Shown: positions 16,704 to 26,280 of the stretch, piece after piece | How the letters are laid out: every line of letters starts with the position of its first letter | Position numbering within the stretch: position 1 is the first letter of the stretch | Assembly: GCF_003062295.1 (NCBI RefSeq) | Contig: NZ_PYCN01000004.1 | Span: 124,001-188,000 of the forward strand | Length of the DNA: 64,000 nt | Reading direction: 5' to 3' | From: Bradyrhizobium algeriense | Lineage (GTDB): Bacteria > Pseudomonadota > Alphaproteobacteria > Rhizobiales > Xanthobacteraceae | Translations under genes and position numbers: made by a program | Notes under the pieces: generated by a model | Database searches by the model: none | Seen by the model: only the letters and a program-made list of their open reading frames with translations | What the model was told of the DNA's origin: nothing

Positions 16704-17732
16704 ATGGCCCTCGCCCGTGCACGCCGCAATGATTCCGGTTTCAACTACTGGCCGGGGTTCGTCGACGCACTGTCGACACTGGTGCTGTCGATCGTGTTCC
16801 TGCTGTCGGTGTTTTTGGTGGTGCAGTTCTTCCTGTCGCAGGAGGTCACCGGCAAGGACAAGGCACTGGAACAGCTCAACGCCAAGATCGCGCAGCTCAA
16901 CGACCTGCTGTCACTGGAAAAGCTCGGCAAGATCACGCTCGACGACCAGGTCGGGCAATTGCGCGCCGGCCTCGCCGCCGCGGAAGGCGAGCGCGACCGT
17001 ATCAAGGGGCTTTACGAGGGGCTGGCCGGCGCCGGCAGCGACGCCCAGGGCCGCACCAACGAGCTCAACAAGGCGCTGGAATCCGAAAAGACAGTGTCCT
17101 CGCGCGCGCTCGCCCAGATCGAGGTGCTGAACCAGCAGATCAGCGCGCTGCGCCGCCAGCTCGCGGCGCTCGAGGAAGCGCTGGAAGCGTCCGAAAAGCG
17201 CGACAAGGAATCGCAGGGGCGGATTGCCGATCTCGGCCAGCGCCTGAACGTCGCGCTGGCGCAGCGCGTGCAGGAATTGTCGCGCTACCGTTCGGAATTC
17301 TTCGGCCGCCTGCGCGCCATTCTGGGCAATCGCCCCGATATCCGGATCGTCGGTGACCGTTTTGTCTTTCAGTCGGAAGTATTCTTCGATACCGGCCAGG
17401 CGCTGTTGCTCCCCGAAGGCCGCGCCGAACTCGACAAGCTCGCCACCGCACTGATCGACCTGGACAAGCAGATTCCAAGCGAGATCGCCTGGGTGCTGCG
17501 GGTCGACGGCCACACCGACATGCGGCCGATCAACTCGCCGCTGTTCAAGTCGAACTGGGAATTGTCGTCGGCGCGCGCCATCTCGGTGGTGCAATACCTG
17601 GTTTTCCTCGGCGTCCCCGCGCAGCGGCTGGTCGCCGCCGGCTTTGCCGAATTCCAGCCGCTCGATCCAGCACCCAACGAAGACGCCTACAAGCGCAACC
17701 GCCGCATCGAACTGAAGCTGACGGAACGGTAG
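16704..17732 (+). CDS. OmpA/MotB-like peptidoglycan-binding protein with long coiled coil
   Basis: The 342-residue protein has one membrane helix near residues 20-40 (LSTLVLSIVFLLSVFLVVQF) and a long coiled coil (about 45-200: LNAKIAQLNDLLSLEKL, LEEALEASEKRDKESQGR). A C-terminal OmpA-like domain follows, with FVFQSEVFFDTGQALLLPEG, RVDGHTDMRPI, NWELSSARA and NRRIELKL. The domain binds meso-diaminopimelate of peptidoglycan. With the MotA-like protein it should form a wall-anchored, ion-driven complex; what it drives is unknown. The ATG at 16704 is chosen because earlier in-frame codons run through the hairpin. Confidence 0.88.
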   Translation: MALARARRNDSGFNYWPGFVDALSTLVLSIVFLLSVFLVVQFFLSQEVTGKDKALEQLNAKIAQLNDLLSLEKLGKITLDDQVGQLRAGLAAAEGERDRIKGLYEGLAGAGSDAQGRTNELNKALESEKTVSSRALAQIEVLNQQISALRRQLAALEEALEASEKRDKESQGRIADLGQRLNVALAQRVQELSRYRSEFFGRLRAILGNRPDIRIVGDRFVFQSEVFFDTGQALLLPEGRAELDKLATALIDLDKQIPSEIAWVLRVDGHTDMRPINSPLFKSNWELSSARAISVVQYLVFLGVPAQRLVAAGFAEFQPLDPAPNEDAYKRNRRIELKLTER

Positions 17733-17753
17733 GGTGACCTTCACGCACACCAC

Positions 17754-17871
17754 GTCGTCATGGCCGGGCAAAAGCGCGAAGCGCGTCTTCGCGCGGACGT
17801 CCCGGCCATCCACGTCTTGTGGATCGGCTAAAAGAAAGACGTGGATGCCCGGGAAAAGCCCGGGCATGACG
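17754..17871. repeat. Palindromic intergenic repeat, family C
   Basis: It starts GTCGTCATGGCCGGGCA and ends CCCGGGCATGACG, with an internal GACGTCCCGGCC / CCACGTC pair. Its right end supplies an in-frame ATG upstream of the acetyltransferase (MDAREKPGHDD), which is a repeat artefact and not protein. Confidence 0.7.
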
Positions 17872-17885
17872 ATTTGGGTATCGGC

Positions 17886-18335
17886 TTGACCCCATCCTTC
17901 ACACTCCGTCCCTATCGCGCCGAGGACGAAGAAGCGGCAATCGAGCTGTGGCGGCTGACCTGGCAGCAGGCCTATCCCGGAATCGACTTCACCGCACGCG
18001 TGCCGTGGTGGCGCGAGCGCTGGCGCAATGAGCTGGTGGCGAACGCTGCGATCATCGTCGCCGAACAGGCGGACGCGCTGATCGGGTTCGTGACCATCGA
18101 CGGATCAGGCTATCTCGACCAGCTCGTGGTCAGCCCCGATCACTGGGGCTCGAAACTTGCTACCGCACTGGTCGATGAAGCCAAGCGCCTGTCGCCCGAT
18201 GGCGTCACGCTTCTGGTTAACAAGGACAACGCGCGCGCCATCCGCTTCTACGAACGCAACGGCTTTGTGCACGATGGCGAGGACGTCAACCCGACATCGG
18301 GGCGGCCGGTCTTGAAGATGGCATGGAAGGGGTAG
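17886..18335 (+). CDS. GNAT-family N-acetyltransferase
   Basis: A single acetyltransferase domain of about 149 residues: FTLRPYRAEDEEAAIELWR at the start, the motif A region YLDQLVVSPDHWGSKLATALVDEAK (acetyl-CoA pyrophosphate loop, here HWGSKLA in place of the usual Q/R-x-x-G-x-G/A), and NKDNARAIRFYERNGF near the end. The acceptor is unknown. A TTG start at 17886 is preferred, because the ATG at 17841 begins inside the repeat and adds the repeat-encoded MDAREKPGHDD. Confidence 0.75.
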   Translation: MTPSFTLRPYRAEDEEAAIELWRLTWQQAYPGIDFTARVPWWRERWRNELVANAAIIVAEQADALIGFVTIDGSGYLDQLVVSPDHWGSKLATALVDEAKRLSPDGVTLLVNKDNARAIRFYERNGFVHDGEDVNPTSGRPVLKMAWKG

Positions 18336-18367
18336 CAGCGGGCGACGCCCAACTTGGGCGCTCTCTT

Positions 18368-18469
18368 CGTCGTGCCCCGCGAAGGCGGGGCATCCAGTAC
18401 GCCGCGGCCTTTCGATTCCACCACTGACGTCTCTGGAATACTGGGTCACCCGCCTTCGCGGATGACGAC
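18368..18469. repeat. Intergenic repeat, family D
   Basis: CGTCGTGCCCCGCGAAGGCGGGGCATCCAGTACGCCG opens the element, and CTGGGTCACCCGCCTTCGCGGATGACGAC closes it. The ends are partly complementary. It lies between converging genes. Confidence 0.65.
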
Positions 18470-18481
18470 AGCGGCGCAAGT

Positions 18482-20338
18482 TCAAATCCCCTCAAATTGC
18501 AGCCGCGCCAATCGCGCGTAGAGCCCGTTCGCTGCAACCAGCTCCGCATGCGTGCCCTGTTCGACGATCCGGCCCTGGTCCATCACCATGATGCGGTCGC
18601 AGGACAGCACGGTGGCAAGGCGATGGGCGATCACGAGCGTGGTGCGGTGGCGCATCAATTCTTCCAGCGCGGTCTGCACCAGCGTCTCGCTTTCCGCATC
18701 GAGCGCGGAAGTGGCTTCGTCGAGCAATAGCAACGGTGCGTCGCGCAGGATCGCGCGCGCGATCGCGATGCGCTGGCGCTGGCCGCCGGACAGCGTCACG
18801 CCACGCTCGCCGAGCTGCGCCTCAAAACCACCCGGCAGCCGGCGGAGGAATTCGGTGGCATGGGCGAGATCGGCGGCGCGCTCGACTTCGGCATCGCTGG
18901 CGTCAGGTCGGCCAAAGCGGATGTTTTCGCGCGCGGAGGCCGCGAACACGACCGAGTCCTGCGGCACCAGCGCGATGCGCGAACGCACGTCAACCGGATC
19001 GGCCGATCTGACCGGCACGCCGTCGAGTGAAATCGTGCCGCGTGCCGGATCGTAGAAGCGCAGCAGGAGGTGAAACAGCGTGCTCTTGCCCGCCCCTGAC
19101 GGGCCGACGATCGCGACCTTCTCGCCGGCCTTGACCGCGAGCGAGACATTGTCGATCGCAAGCATGTCCGGCCGTGTCGGATAGGCGAAGCTGACATTGT
19201 CGAAACCGACGTCGCCGCGCGCCTGCTGCGGCAGTGCGGCCGGCTGCGGCGGCGCGGTGATCTGCGATTTGACCCGCAGGATTTCGAACAGCCGCTCGGC
19301 GGCGCCCGACGCAGCCGAGACTTCGCCCCAGACTTCGCTGAGTTGCCCGAGACCGGTCGCGGCGAACGCCGCATACAGCACGAACTGGCCAAGCCGGCCC
19401 GGCGTGATCTGGCCGGTCAGCACGTCGTGCGAGCCGACCCAGAGGATCGCGACGACGCTGGAGAACACGATGAAGATGATGATCAGCGTCAGCACCGCGC
19501 GCGCCCGCGTCGAGCTGCGCGCCGCCTCATAGGCCTGCTCGACCTCGCCGCCGAAGCGGTTGGTTGCCATCCGCTCGCTGGTATAGGCCTGCACGGTCCG
19601 GATCGCGCCGATCAGTTCGGAGGCGTAGGCGCTGGCGTCCGCCAGCGTATCCTGCGCGTTGCGCGACAGCCGCCGCACCCAGCGCCCGAACGCGACCAGC
19701 GGAATCACGATCAGCGGGATCGCCAGCAGCACGAAGCCGGACAATTTCGGGCTCGTGATCACCATCATGGCGGTGGCGCCGATGAACAGCATCATGTTGC
19801 GCAGCGCGATCGATACCGACGCGCCGACCGCTGATTTGATCTGGGTGGTATCGGCGGTCAGCCGCGACACCAGTTCGCCCGAGCGCGCGGAATCGAAGAA
19901 CGCCGGCGACAGCGAGACCAGATGCGTGAACACGTCGCGCCTGATATCGGCGACGATGCGTTCGCCGATCGTCATGACGAGGTAGTAGCGCGACGCGCTT
20001 GCCGCAGCCAGCACCGCGACAATGGCGATCATGACGCTGAAATAGCTGTTGATCAGGGCGATGCCTTCGGGGCTGAAGCCGAAATCGATCATGCGCCTGA
20101 CCGCGATCGGCACCACCAGCGTGGTGATTGCCGCGACCGTCAGCGAGATGAAGGCGAGAGCCGCCCGTCCGCGATAGCGCGCGACGTAGGGCGCCAGCGC
20201 CAGCAGCGGGCGGAGCCTGGCGCTCGTCTTGGCCGGCGACTGCGTCAGCTGGGCCTCGATAAAGGCCTCTTCCTCGAGCAGGGCGTCGCGCCGTGGAGGC
20301 GTGCCAGGGGGGGCTTCAAACTGTTCCGCTGCGCTCAT
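18482..20338 (-). CDS. ABC exporter (fused permease-ATPase, MsbA-like)
   Basis: A 618-residue half transporter. After a cytoplasmic N-terminus, six helices span about residues 55-340 (for example [21 protein letters not shown] and [18 protein letters not shown]). The ATPase follows with Walker [11 protein letters not shown]-loop [12 protein letters not shown], signature [16 protein letters not shown], Walker [16 protein letters not shown] and the switch His in VIAHRLATV. Homodimers of this type move lipids or drugs; the closest named group is MsbA-like. The ATG at 20338 begins [12 protein letters not shown]; an upstream start at 20392 would add 18 residues. Confidence 0.9.
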   Translation of the reverse strand: MSAAEQFEAPPGTPPRRDALLEEEAFIEAQLTQSPAKTSARLRPLLALAPYVARYRGRAALAFISLTVAAITTLVVPIAVRRMIDFGFSPEGIALINSYFSVMIAIVAVLAAASASRYYLVMTIGERIVADIRRDVFTHLVSLSPAFFDSARSGELVSRLTADTTQIKSAVGASVSIALRNMMLFIGATAMMVITSPKLSGFVLLAIPLIVIPLVAFGRWVRRLSRNAQDTLADASAYASELIGAIRTVQAYTSERMATNRFGGEVEQAYEAARSSTRARAVLTLIIIFIVFSSVVAILWVGSHDVLTGQITPGRLGQFVLYAAFAATGLGQLSEVWGEVSAASGAAERLFEILRVKSQITAPPQPAALPQQARGDVGFDNVSFAYPTRPDMLAIDNVSLAVKAGEKVAIVGPSGAGKSTLFHLLLRFYDPARGTISLDGVPVRSADPVDVRSRIALVPQDSVVFAASARENIRFGRPDASDAEVERAADLAHATEFLRRLPGGFEAQLGERGVTLSGGQRQRIAIARAILRDAPLLLLDEATSALDAESETLVQTALEELMRHRTTLVIAHRLATVLSCDRIMVMDQGRIVEQGTHAELVAANGLYARLARLQFEGI

Positions 20339-20517
20339 GAAATCCGACCGGTTTTGCCGCCCCCAGATAGGCCCCGCAGCCCCCTCTGGCAAATCCGGGA
20401 GATTCCCAATCGGGGGTTATACGTAGCTTGTTTTGGCGGGCGGCTTACGTTATAGAGCCGCCAAATCCCGTATCCCCTGACTTTTGCGACGGGCGCCGGC
20501 GCGCCGAAGGATATGCC

Positions 20518-20745
20518 ATGAAAGCCGAAATTCATCCGAATTATCATACGATTACGGTCGTGATGACCGACGGGACCGAGTACCAGACCCGCTCCACCTG
20601 GGGCAAGGAAGGCGACAAGCTGAACCTCGATATCGACCCCAAGTCGCATCCGGCCTGGACCGGCGGATCCCAGCAGCTCCTCGACCGGGGCGGCCGTGTG
20701 TCGCGCTTCCAGAAGAAGTTTTCGGGCTTCCTCAAGAAGGACTGA
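20518..20745 (+). CDS. rpmE: Ribosomal protein bL31
   Basis: The 75-residue protein has the L31 layout [44 protein letters not shown] and a basic C-terminus. It has no Cys, so it is the zinc-independent (C-minus) form. It sits between the small and large subunits of the ribosome. The start is the ATG at 20518; the longer in-frame start at 20428 would add residues not in the family. A strong terminator follows at 20782. Confidence 0.97.
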   Translation: MKAEIHPNYHTITVVMTDGTEYQTRSTWGKEGDKLNLDIDPKSHPAWTGGSQQLLDRGGRVSRFQKKFSGFLKKD

Positions 20746-20781
20746 GGGTTTTCGGACCCTCCCCGTACCGATCCAGAATGC

Positions 20782-20813
20782 AAAAACGCCCCGGTTTTCC
20801 GGGGCGTTTTTTT
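20782..20813 (+). terminator. Intrinsic terminator after rpmE (bidirectional)
   Basis: A stem of ACGCCCCGG / CCGGGGCGT with a TTTT loop is followed by seven T on the forward strand; five A before the stem give T on the other strand, so it could also end rcdA transcripts. Confidence 0.9.
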
Positions 20814-20827
20814 GTTTGCTGTTCGCT

Positions 20828-20953
20828 GTCGTCATTCCGGGGCGATGCGAAGCATCGAACTACGATGCGCAATTGCGCATCGGAGAATCTCGCGATTCCC
20901 CAGTGCGCAATTGCGCACCTGAGGTCTGGTCCTTCGGACCATCCCGGAATGAC
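20828..20953. repeat. Palindromic intergenic repeat, family E
   Basis: The ends GTCGTCATTCCGGGGCGATGC and CATCCCGGAATGACG are complementary, and the core contains the smaller hairpins GATGCGCAATTGCGCATC and GTGCGCAATTGCGCAC. It fills the gap between rpmE and rcdA. Confidence 0.75.
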
Positions 20954-20970
20954 GGTTGTGGTTTTTAGAC

Positions 20971-21483
20971 TTACTGCTCGAACGCCGCTTTCAGGCGGTT
21001 GAGCTGCGGCACCAGCGGATTGCCGATCGGGGCCCGTTCAGCAACGGGCGCGTGGATCGAGGTGTCGAGGCGGCGGACCCGCGTCTGCAGGCTCATCGAG
21101 CGCGCAATCAGATCCTGCAATTGCTGCGGCAGCTTTGCGATCATCTCCTCAGTGCCGGGATCGGCAGCCGTGAGCTTGACCTTGGTCTTTTCCCGATTGG
21201 CCTGGGTCAGCGTCATCTCGCCTTCCTTGACCGCGCGATGCAGCAACAGCCAGGACGCGAGCTGCATCAGGCGGGTGGTGAGGCGCATGCTTTCGGTTGC
21301 GTAAGTCAGGCTGACGGAGCGTTCGAGCGCCTTGGCCTCATTACGGCCGTCGCCGTCGAGATAGGCAGCGGTTTCCTCGACCAGATCCATGCCTTCCCGG
21401 AACAGGGTTCCGAACGCCGCAGAATTGGTGAGCCGCTCGCTGAACAGAACGAGCGCGGATTCGCTTTGCGAACGGTCCGCCAT
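20971..21483 (-). CDS. rcdA: RcdA-like protein (DUF1465), regulator of CtrA degradation
   Basis: The 170-residue helical protein matches DUF1465: FSERLTNSAAFGTLFREGM, ERSVSLTYATESMRLTTRLMQLASWLLLHRAV and LPQQLQDLIARS. In Caulobacter, RcdA is an adaptor that helps ClpXP degrade the cell-cycle regulator CtrA. The start is the ATG at 21483 (MADRSQSES); an upstream start at 21582 would add 33 residues of atypical sequence. The neighbouring DUF1192 gene is on the same strand but separated by a terminator and a repeat, so it is probably not co-transcribed. Confidence 0.85.
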   Translation of the reverse strand: MADRSQSESALVLFSERLTNSAAFGTLFREGMDLVEETAAYLDGDGRNEAKALERSVSLTYATESMRLTTRLMQLASWLLLHRAVKEGEMTLTQANREKTKVKLTAADPGTEEMIAKLPQQLQDLIARSMSLQTRVRRLDTSIHAPVAERAPIGNPLVPQLNRLKAAFEQ

Positions 21484-21642
21484 GGTTAACGCCCTCACGC
21501 CACTATTTGCCCCACCGGCTGTGAACCACCGGCTTATGATGAACAAATCATTGCTCGGGCGAGATCGAGAGTCCAGCGGCAACCGGATTTATGGTTTCCA
21601 GCGTATGGGGGCACAAAATAGCCGCGCTCCGCACAAAAAAGA

Positions 21643-21666
21643 GCCGCCGTTTCCGGCGGCTTTTGA
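21643..21666 (-). terminator. Intrinsic terminator downstream of the DUF1192 gene
   Basis: GCCGCCG-TTTC-CGGCGGC forms an 18-base hairpin. Read on the reverse strand it is followed by CTTTTTT, so it suits the leftward DUF1192 transcript; on the forward strand only TTTT follows. Confidence 0.75.
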
Positions 21667-21838
21667 AGTTGATAACAGGGAGGCGTCAAACAGAGTGGAC
21701 AGGAGCCACTCGGTGTCCAAACGAGGACGATGCCAGTCATAAAGGAGAAAGCTTAATCCTTCGTAAACGAGCGATTTTCTTCAGAGATTATTTGCCATGT
21801 CGGCCAGTGGCCGAGTTTTTGGATTGACTCCAGCCCCT

Positions 21839-21962
21839 CGTCGTCCCTGCGAACGCAGGGACCCATAACCACCGGTCGTGATGAGCGAGGGAAAGTCGGC
21901 CAACGGCCTTGCCAAAACAGACGGGCCGCGGCGTATGGGTCCCGGCGTTCGCCGGGACGACG
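21839..21962. repeat. Inverted-repeat element, family F, copy 1
   Basis: The ends CGTCGTCCCTGCGAACGCAG and CGTTCGCCGGGACGACG are complementary apart from a few bases, continuing inward through GGACCCATA / TATGGGTCC. The same family is at 43915-44083 with perfect 29-bp arms. Confidence 0.8.
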
Positions 21963-21987
21963 TGGTGAGAGATCGCGTTCGAAGATC

Positions 21988-22179
21988 TTACGTTTTGAAA
22001 AAACTGTCCGCAGCGTCCTTTGACGCGCGCTTTTTGGTGACGGCTTCTTGCAGCCGTTCGATCTCCGAATTCATCAGCGCGATCCGTTCGGTCAATTCCT
22101 CGACTGACAGCAGCGACAGGTCCTGGCCGATTTCGTGGGTGATCTTCTTCCGCGGCTTGTCGTCATCCTCGATCGCCAT
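21988..22179 (-). CDS. DUF1192 family protein
   Basis: The 63-residue acidic/basic protein shows the DUF1192 pattern: DDDKPRKK, HEIGQDLSLLSVEELTERI, then ALMNSEIERLQEAVTKKRASKDAADSFF. The second half is a short coiled coil. It is widespread in Alphaproteobacteria and of unknown role, often near quinone oxidoreductase or rcdA-type genes. It diverges from the quinone oxidoreductase gene with about 100 nt between them. Confidence 0.85.
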   Translation of the reverse strand: MAIEDDDKPRKKITHEIGQDLSLLSVEELTERIALMNSEIERLQEAVTKKRASKDAADSFFKT

Positions 22180-22282
22180 GCGTTTCTCCTTGGGCTCGGC
22201 GGTCCCCGGAGCGGTTGCCAGCCGGGGCCGGGCTGGCTAATCAGGGGCCGCCTCAATTCTCAGCCTTTCGCAAGGACAAATC

Positions 22283-23281
22283 ATGGAAAAGCTGCCCGCG
22301 CAAATGACCGTCGTCGGCATCAGCAAGCCCGGCGGCCCCGAGGTGCTGTTGCCCGAAACCCGCGCCGTGCCCCTGCCCGGTCCGGGCGAAATCCTGGTCA
22401 AGGTGATGGCCGCCGGCGTCAACCGTCCCGACGTTGCCCAGCGTTCCGGCGCCTACCCGCCGCCGCCCGGCGCCAGCGACCTGCCCGGCCTTGAAATCGC
22501 CGGCGAAGTGGTAGCCCTCGGCGAAGGCGCGGCCAAGCACAAGCTCGGCGACAAGGTGATGTCGCTGGTGGCGGGCGGCGGCTACGCTCAATATTGCATC
22601 GCGCAAGACGCGCAGGCGATGGCGGTGCCGCCATCGCTTTCGATCCAGGAAGCCGGCGCGCTCCCGGAAACGCTGATGACGGTCTGGCACAATGTGTTCG
22701 AGCGCGGCGCGCTGAAGCCGGGCGAAACCTTGCTGATCCATGGCGGCTCATCCGGCATCGGCACCATGGCGATCCAGCTCGCGAAAGCGTTCGGCTCGAA
22801 AGTGATCGTGACCGTCGGCTCGCAGGACAAGATCGACGCCTGCCTGAAACTGGGCGCTGACCGCGCCATCAACTACAAGACCGAGGACTTCGTCGCCGTG
22901 GTCAAGGCGGAGACCAACAATGCGGGCGCCAACCTGATCCTCGACATGGTCGCCGGCGAATATGTCGATCGCAACTACGACGCCGCCGCGGTCGATGGCC
23001 GAATCGTGCAGATCGCAACCCTCAACGGACCCAAGGTCACCGTCAACATTGCCAAGGTGATGGTGAAGCGGCTGACCCATACCGGCTCGACACTGCGCCC
23101 CCGTACTAATGCGGATAAGGCCGCGATGGTCGCGGCAATCGAGGCCAAGGTCATGCCACTCTTGCGCGAAGGACGGGTAAAACCGCTGATGGACAGCTCA
23201 TTTCCGCTGGAAAAGGCCGCCGATGCGCACCGGCGGATGGAGACCAGCGCACATATTGGCAAAATTGTGTTGGCGGTTTAG
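22283..23281 (+). CDS. NAD(P)H quinone oxidoreductase (QOR/PIG3-like)
   Basis: The 332-residue enzyme of the medium-chain dehydrogenase/reductase family lacks the catalytic zinc Cys pattern and so fits the quinone oxidoreductase branch. It has VLVKVMAAGVNRPDVAQRSG (N-terminal GroES-like part), ETLMTVWHNVFERG, and the nucleotide loop HGGSSGIGTMAIQLAKAFG. It ends with VKPLMDSSFPLEKAADAHRRMETSAHIGKIVL. It probably reduces quinones or enones with NADPH in the cytoplasm. The start is the ATG at 22283, 16 nt after a CAAGGA-type site. Confidence 0.9.
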   Translation: MEKLPAQMTVVGISKPGGPEVLLPETRAVPLPGPGEILVKVMAAGVNRPDVAQRSGAYPPPPGASDLPGLEIAGEVVALGEGAAKHKLGDKVMSLVAGGGYAQYCIAQDAQAMAVPPSLSIQEAGALPETLMTVWHNVFERGALKPGETLLIHGGSSGIGTMAIQLAKAFGSKVIVTVGSQDKIDACLKLGADRAINYKTEDFVAVVKAETNNAGANLILDMVAGEYVDRNYDAAAVDGRIVQIATLNGPKVTVNIAKVMVKRLTHTGSTLRPRTNADKAAMVAAIEAKVMPLLREGRVKPLMDSSFPLEKAADAHRRMETSAHIGKIVLAV

Positions 23282-23401
23282 CCGATCGCAAGTGGAGCGA
23301 AGGTGGAAACCCTTTGATTCACTTTGCTTTCATGTCATTTATCGCGGCAACGCCGACCCGTTCGCTGGGCCGGGAGGGTCGTTGTTCGCGGAGTACTGAC
23401 A

Positions 23402-26278
23402 TTGCGTCTGATCAGGTGCCTTGCGCAGTTTGCGCTGGGCCTCATGATTGTTGCGGCGGCGCCTCCGGCGCACGCCATTGACGCTGTCAGCGTCCGCAGC
23501 GACGCGCCTGCCATCGACCTCACCGCCGTCCTCGACCACCAGCGCAGCGAAACCGACCGCATCCAGGTTTCGACGGCGCCGGGAACCGACGGTATCGTCC
23601 GCCGCATCGAGGTCCGCGCCCGCGAAGGCGGGCAGAACTGGGTGGTGTTCGCGCTCGCCAACAACACCGACGACCAGCTCGACCGCCTGATCGTCGCCCC
23701 GCACTATCGCATCGTGTCGTCCGGCCTGCTGTGGCCCGATCTCGGCCTGTCGCGCATCGCGACCATCACGCCATCAGTCGGCGATCGTCCCGAGCGTCAG
23801 GAAAGCGCGACCGCCGACATCTTCCGCATCACGCTCGATCCCGGCGCCGTCGTCACCTTCGTGGCGGAATTGCGCACCGACAAGCTGCCGCAGCTCTATC
23901 TGTGGGAACCCGACGCCTACAAGGACAAGGTGAACTCGTTCACGCTCTACCAAGGCATCGTGATCGGCATCTCCGGCCTCCTGGCCCTCGTGCTCACCAT
24001 TCTGTTCGTGGTCAAGGGCAGCATCATGTTCCCCGCCGCCGCCGCGCTGGCATGGGCGGTGCTGGTCTATATCGGCGTCGATTTCGGCTTCTGGGGCAAG
24101 GTGCTGGACATGTCGAACAACGCCGAGCGCGTCTGGCGCGCGGCGGGCGAAGCGATCCTGGCGGCGACGCTGCTCGTGTTCCTGTTCGCCTATCTCAATC
24201 TCAGCCGCTGGCATGTGCGCTATTCCCACATCACCGTCGGCTGGCTGGCCTTCCTCGGCTCACTGGTGGCGCTGGCGCTGTTCGATCCCGCGGTCGCCTC
24301 CGGCATTGCGCGGATCTCGCTGGTGCTGATCGCCTTCGCCGGCTTCACGCTGATCGTCTATCTCTCGACGCATGGTTTCGACCGCGCGGTGCTGTTGATT
24401 CCGACCTGGTTCCTGCTGGTGGTCTGGGTGATCGCGGCCGGCATGACCGTGGGGGGCTCGGTCACCAACGACATCGTGGGCCCGGCTTTGCTCGGCGGCC
24501 TCGTGCTGATCGTGATGCTGATCGGATTTACGGTCATGCAGCACGCCTTCGCCGGCGGCGGCGCGACCACCGGCATCGTATCCGACATCGAGCGCCGCGC
24601 GCTGGCGCTAACCGGCTCCGGCGACCTGATCTGGGACTGGGACGTCTCCGCCGACAAGGTGTTCACGAGTCCCGAAACCGAAAGCCTGCTCGGGCTGAAA
24701 CGCGGCACGCTGGAAGGTCCCGCCGCAAAATGGCTCGAGGTGCTGCACCCGCTCGACCAGGATCGCTTCCGCGCAGCGCTGGACAGCGTGCTCGACCAGC
24801 GCCGCGGCCGGCTCGTGCAGGATTTCCGCCTGCGCACGCCCGACGGCCATTTCATGTGGTTCGCGCTGAAGGCGCGCCCGGTGGTCGGCTCCGACGGCGA
24901 GGTCTCGCGCGTGGTCGGCACGCTCACTGACGTCACCGACATCAAGAACGCCGAAGAGCGCATGCTCCACGACTCCGTGCATGACAACCTCACGGGTCTT
25001 CCGAACCGCAAATTGTTCATGGACCGCCTCGGCGCGGTGGCCAATTTCACCAAGAGCATGCCAACGCTACGGCCGACGCTGATGGTGATCGACCTCGACC
25101 GCTTCAAGCAGGTCAATGATTCCGTCGGCATCGCGGTCGGCGACTCCATCCTGCTGACGCTGGCTCGGCGGCTGACGCGCATCCTGAAACCGCAGGACAC
25201 GCTGGCGCGGCTGGCCGGCGACCAGTTCGGCCTGATCCTGATATCGGAGCAGGACCCGGCGCGCATCACCGCGTTCGCCGAAACCATCCGCAAGACAATC
25301 CGCGCGCCGATCGCCTTCAACGACCGCGAGATCTTCCTGACCGCCTCCATCGGGCTCGCGCTGTCGGATCCGCAGACGCAATTGACGGAGGAGATCATCA
25401 AGGACGCCGAGCTTGCGATGTATCACTCCAAGCGCATCGGCGGCGACCGCATCGATGTGTACAAACCGGCGATGCGCGCGCGGAAAACCGACCGGCTGAC
25501 GCTGGAAAGCGAATTGCGCCGCGCCATCGAGCGGCAGGAAATCACGATACTCTACCAGCCGATCGTGCGGCTGGAAGACCGCTCCATTGCCGGCTTCGAA
25601 GCGCTGGCGCGCTGGGACCATCCAAAACTCGGCCGGATGTCGCCGTCGGAATTCATCACGATTGCCGAGGAAATCGGCCTGATCGTCGATCTCGGCATGT
25701 TCGTGCTCGACCAGACCGCGCGGCAGCTTTCGGTGTGGCAGCGCGCGATGCGCTCGCGCGAACCGATCTTTGCCTCCGTCAACGTCTCCTCCCGGCAGTT
25801 GCTGCGCCACGATCTGATCCACGATATCCGCACCGTGCTGTCACGCTCGTCGGTGGCGCGTGGCACGCTCAAGCTCGAACTGACGGAATCGCTGGTGATG
25901 GAGAATCCGGAGCACGCGGCGCAGATGCTGACGCGTATCCGCGAGCTTGGCACCGGGCTGTCGCTCGACGATTTCGGCACCGGCCATTCCTCGCTGGCCT
26001 ATCTGCAGCGTTTTCCGTTCGACACCATCAAGATCGACCAGTCCTTCGTGCGCACCACCAGCCGCGGTACGCGCCCCGTGATCCTGAAATCGATCATCGC
26101 GCTGGCGCACGACCTCGGCATGGACGTGGTGGCGGAAGGCGCGGAGACGGATTCGGATGCGGTCGAGCTCTATCAATTGGGCTGCGAATACGCGCAGGGC
26201 TTTGCTTTCGGCGAGCCGATGGATGCGGATGCCGCGATGCGGCTATTGACGGAAGAGCGGCTGGAAGCGGCGAGTTAA
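23402..26278 (+). CDS. Membrane GGDEF-EAL protein, likely c-di-GMP phosphodiesterase
   Basis: About 958 residues. A signal peptide is followed by a periplasmic domain of about 160 residues and roughly eight to nine membrane helices (about 185-375). A PAS domain (about 400-520, WDWDVSADKVFTSPETESLLG) leads into a GGDEF domain and then EAL. The GGDEF core is degenerate, AGDQF near residue 604, so cyclase activity is doubtful. The EAL domain is intact: EALARW near 732, DDFGTGHSSLAYLQRFP and VVAEGAET. It should hydrolyse c-di-GMP in response to a periplasmic or membrane signal. A TTG start at 23402, 9 nt after GGAG, begins directly with the signal peptide; a TTG at 23324 is also in frame. Confidence 0.87.
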   Translation: MRLIRCLAQFALGLMIVAAAPPAHAIDAVSVRSDAPAIDLTAVLDHQRSETDRIQVSTAPGTDGIVRRIEVRAREGGQNWVVFALANNTDDQLDRLIVAPHYRIVSSGLLWPDLGLSRIATITPSVGDRPERQESATADIFRITLDPGAVVTFVAELRTDKLPQLYLWEPDAYKDKVNSFTLYQGIVIGISGLLALVLTILFVVKGSIMFPAAAALAWAVLVYIGVDFGFWGKVLDMSNNAERVWRAAGEAILAATLLVFLFAYLNLSRWHVRYSHITVGWLAFLGSLVALALFDPAVASGIARISLVLIAFAGFTLIVYLSTHGFDRAVLLIPTWFLLVVWVIAAGMTVGGSVTNDIVGPALLGGLVLIVMLIGFTVMQHAFAGGGATTGIVSDIERRALALTGSGDLIWDWDVSADKVFTSPETESLLGLKRGTLEGPAAKWLEVLHPLDQDRFRAALDSVLDQRRGRLVQDFRLRTPDGHFMWFALKARPVVGSDGEVSRVVGTLTDVTDIKNAEERMLHDSVHDNLTGLPNRKLFMDRLGAVANFTKSMPTLRPTLMVIDLDRFKQVNDSVGIAVGDSILLTLARRLTRILKPQDTLARLAGDQFGLILISEQDPARITAFAETIRKTIRAPIAFNDREIFLTASIGLALSDPQTQLTEEIIKDAELAMYHSKRIGGDRIDVYKPAMRARKTDRLTLESELRRAIERQEITILYQPIVRLEDRSIAGFEALARWDHPKLGRMSPSEFITIAEEIGLIVDLGMFVLDQTARQLSVWQRAMRSREPIFASVNVSSRQLLRHDLIHDIRTVLSRSSVARGTLKLELTESLVMENPEHAAQMLTRIRELGTGLSLDDFGTGHSSLAYLQRFPFDTIKIDQSFVRTTSRGTRPVILKSIIALAHDLGMDVVAEGAETDSDAVELYQLGCEYAQGFAFGEPMDADAAMRLLTEERLEAAS

Positions 26279-26280
26279 CT

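Noticed and set aside
15619-17732. Zorya-type defence (ZorA/ZorB) for the MotA/OmpA pair
   Set aside because: No ZorC/ZorD, helicase or nuclease gene follows, and the flanking genes are housekeeping types, so there is no defence context.
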